Source of the DNA: Cyanidiococcus yangmingshanensis
Lineage: Eukaryota; Rhodophyta; Bangiophyceae; Cyanidiales; Cyanidiaceae
Direction: 5' to 3'
Length of the DNA stretch: 64,000 nt
Assembly (NCBI GenBank): GCA_013995675.1
Contig: VWRR01000011.1
Span: forward strand, 248,001-312,000
Shown here: one piece after another, positions 63,032 to 64,000 of the stretch
How the letters are laid out: each line of letters begins with the position of its first letter
How positions within the stretch are numbered: the stretch's first letter is position 1
The notes under the pieces: model-generated
What the model saw: the letters and a program-made list of their open reading frames with translations, nothing else
Databases searched by the model: none
What the model was told of the DNA's origin: nothing
Position numbers and translations under genes: made by a program

Positions 63032-64000
63032 ATGTTCGTGAATCCTGCGCACCAACTTCTTTGCAAAGGTGCCAAACCACGAAACAGGAGAGCTTGCAAG
63101 GCTCGTCAACACGGAGACTGCCGCCGCCAGCTCGAAGCAAACCCAAAAAAAGACGTTTGGCTCAAACTTTCTGCAGAGAACGGGGAGGCGTACAACGATG
63201 GTCTTTTCGCACGTATTTCTATATTCGCTTTTCGCCGGGCAATGCAAGCAGAGACTTGCGACCGCAACGCGAACTATACGCCAAACAAAACCGAGCAAGG
63301 CTATCATGGTCTCCTCCGGGACTGCCGAGACCTGTTATCGGCCTGTTTTTCGTATCGACGGTCGAGAATAGACTCTAACTCAGTTCATGGGTATCCTGCC
63401 AGAGGAAGTGATTCTCTCGAGAGACCCGATGGTGTCGGTCATATGTCAGCATCCGAGTTCCCGTGTCCATTAACGGCTCCAAACCTGCAGGCCACCGAGG
63501 AGGCGGGAAAGGCTGTAAGCGGCGTGTTGTTCCGACTATTTGGGGGCCATGCTGCGCCGAATTTTTTCAAGAAGCACATCGCTTCGAAACGATGGGCCGC
63601 AGCCGCTAATGCCCACCTGACCCCTCTTGCGTTCAAGTGGCTTGTTGGGCCATGCCGAGTAGAGCCCCCAGAAATATGGCAGTCCGCGCACGCACGGGAG
63701 ACTGAGTCTGCACACCCCAGGCCCTTCGTGGACCGCACCGGCGTCTATGTGGAGAAATGCCGCTTTTTGGAACAGAGCAAGTGCAAAGGAATGTGCACAA
63801 AACTATGTCAGCAGCCTGTCCAGAGATTTTTTACGGAAGAGCTTGGTTTGCCACTTCGCATGGAGCCCAATTTTGAAGACTTTAGCTGTAAGATGATGTT
63901 TGGGGTGATGCCACTGCCGCCAGAGGAGGATAATGCACTCGTACAAAGTGGATGTTGCTTCACGGAGTGTCAAACCCTAACCGCAAAGAGCATTGCGGGT
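63032..64000 (+). CDS. D27: D27-type beta-carotene isomerase (DUF4033), cut by window end
   Basis: The frame is open from the ATG at 63032 to the last base (323 codons so far). Family blocks: NGEAYNDGLFARISIFAFRR (D27 has a similar YND..FDR.F...FRR start), GYHGLLRDCRDLLSA, and the DUF4033 core VYVEKCRFLEQSKCKGMCTK then LCQQPVQRFFTEELGLPLRM, EPNFEDFSCKMMFGV. D27 isomerises all-trans to 9-cis beta-carotene in plastids, the first step towards carlactone in plants; algal members may serve other carotenoid or apocarotenoid pathways. The leader MFVNPAHQLLCKGAKPRNRR is a Phe-containing plastid transit peptide, the third of this form here. The extra ~35 residues after the core hold more cysteines. 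Confidence 0.88.
   Translation, partial: MFVNPAHQLLCKGAKPRNRRACKARQHGDCRRQLEANPKKDVWLKLSAENGEAYNDGLFARISIFAFRRAMQAETCDRNANYTPNKTEQGYHGLLRDCRDLLSACFSYRRSRIDSNSVHGYPARGSDSLERPDGVGHMSASEFPCPLTAPNLQATEEAGKAVSGVLFRLFGGHAAPNFFKKHIASKRWAAAANAHLTPLAFKWLVGPCRVEPPEIWQSAHARETESAHPRPFVDRTGVYVEKCRFLEQSKCKGMCTKLCQQPVQRFFTEELGLPLRMEPNFEDFSCKMMFGVMPLPPEEDNALVQSGCCFTECQTLTAKSIAG

Noticed and set aside
1-64000. CRISPR arrays, rRNA genes, integrated virus or transposase genes
   Set aside because: No regularly spaced repeats, no rRNA blocks, and no transposase, reverse transcriptase, integrase or capsid motifs were seen on either strand.

Overview
The window reads as nuclear DNA of a unicellular red alga, most like the compact, intron-poor genomes of Cyanidiophyceae or Porphyridium-type algae. 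Three things point there. Recognisable genes are eukaryotic (60S P1, Rpt1, XPD/Rad3, Nse1, derlin, Gid2/Rmd5, AK6, a Qbc-SNARE). They are mostly uninterrupted single exons on both strands, spaced about 2 kb apart. Plastid preproteins begin with the Phe-rich N-terminus (MFV...) known from red algae and glaucophytes. The exact genus cannot be fixed from sequence reading alone.

Layout. 1-6 kb: ribosomal P1 and plastid dihydroxy-acid dehydratase. 6.3-6.8 kb: one copy of a 0.54 kb dispersed repeat whose inverted second copy lies at 44.4-44.9 kb. 7-17 kb: Nse1-like, membrane RING-H2 protein, plastid metallophosphoesterase, folate/FAD-type mitochondrial carrier, FAS1 protein, trigger factor. 17-34 kb: OXLD1-like, DUF3228, pyrroline-5-carboxylate reductase, derlin, a methyltransferase, XPD helicase, LPA-like plastid protein, CBM20 protein, MYCBP-like, proteasome Rpt1, lumenal FKBP. 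35-47 kb: mitochondrial i-AAA protease (FtsH4/Yme1), GIP1-N protein with a Tyr/Gln-rich tail, phosphofructokinase, AK6 and Gid2/Rmd5 overlapping tail to tail. 49-56 kb: GT90 glycosyltransferase, a head-to-head pair of unrecognised secreted paralogues, DUF1499 lumenal protein, plastid-targeted cyanobacterial-type MutL. 57-62.4 kb: a more GC-rich segment with a Sey1/RHD3-like GTPase and a SNAP-25-like SNARE. The right edge holds a D27-type carotenoid isomerase gene running off the window.

There are no operons; links between genes are by compartment. Plastid: IlvD, trigger factor, FKBP, LPA-like, DUF1499, MutL, D27, probably the phosphoesterase. Mitochondrion: carrier, OXLD1-like, FtsH4. Proteostasis: Rpt1, derlin, Gid2, RING-H2, FtsH4, trigger factor. 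Membrane fusion: Sey1-like and SNARE.

An odd property is that about eight conserved genes (P5CR, methyltransferase, XPD, Rpt1, FKBP, FtsH4, Rmd5, GT90) each change reading frame once or twice by what look like single-base indels, while others of equal length are clean. Assembly error is the plainest explanation. The most interesting biology is the plastid-targeted cyanobacterial-type MutL, the secreted head-to-head paralogue pair, and the Sey1-like GTPase without a visible membrane hairpin.
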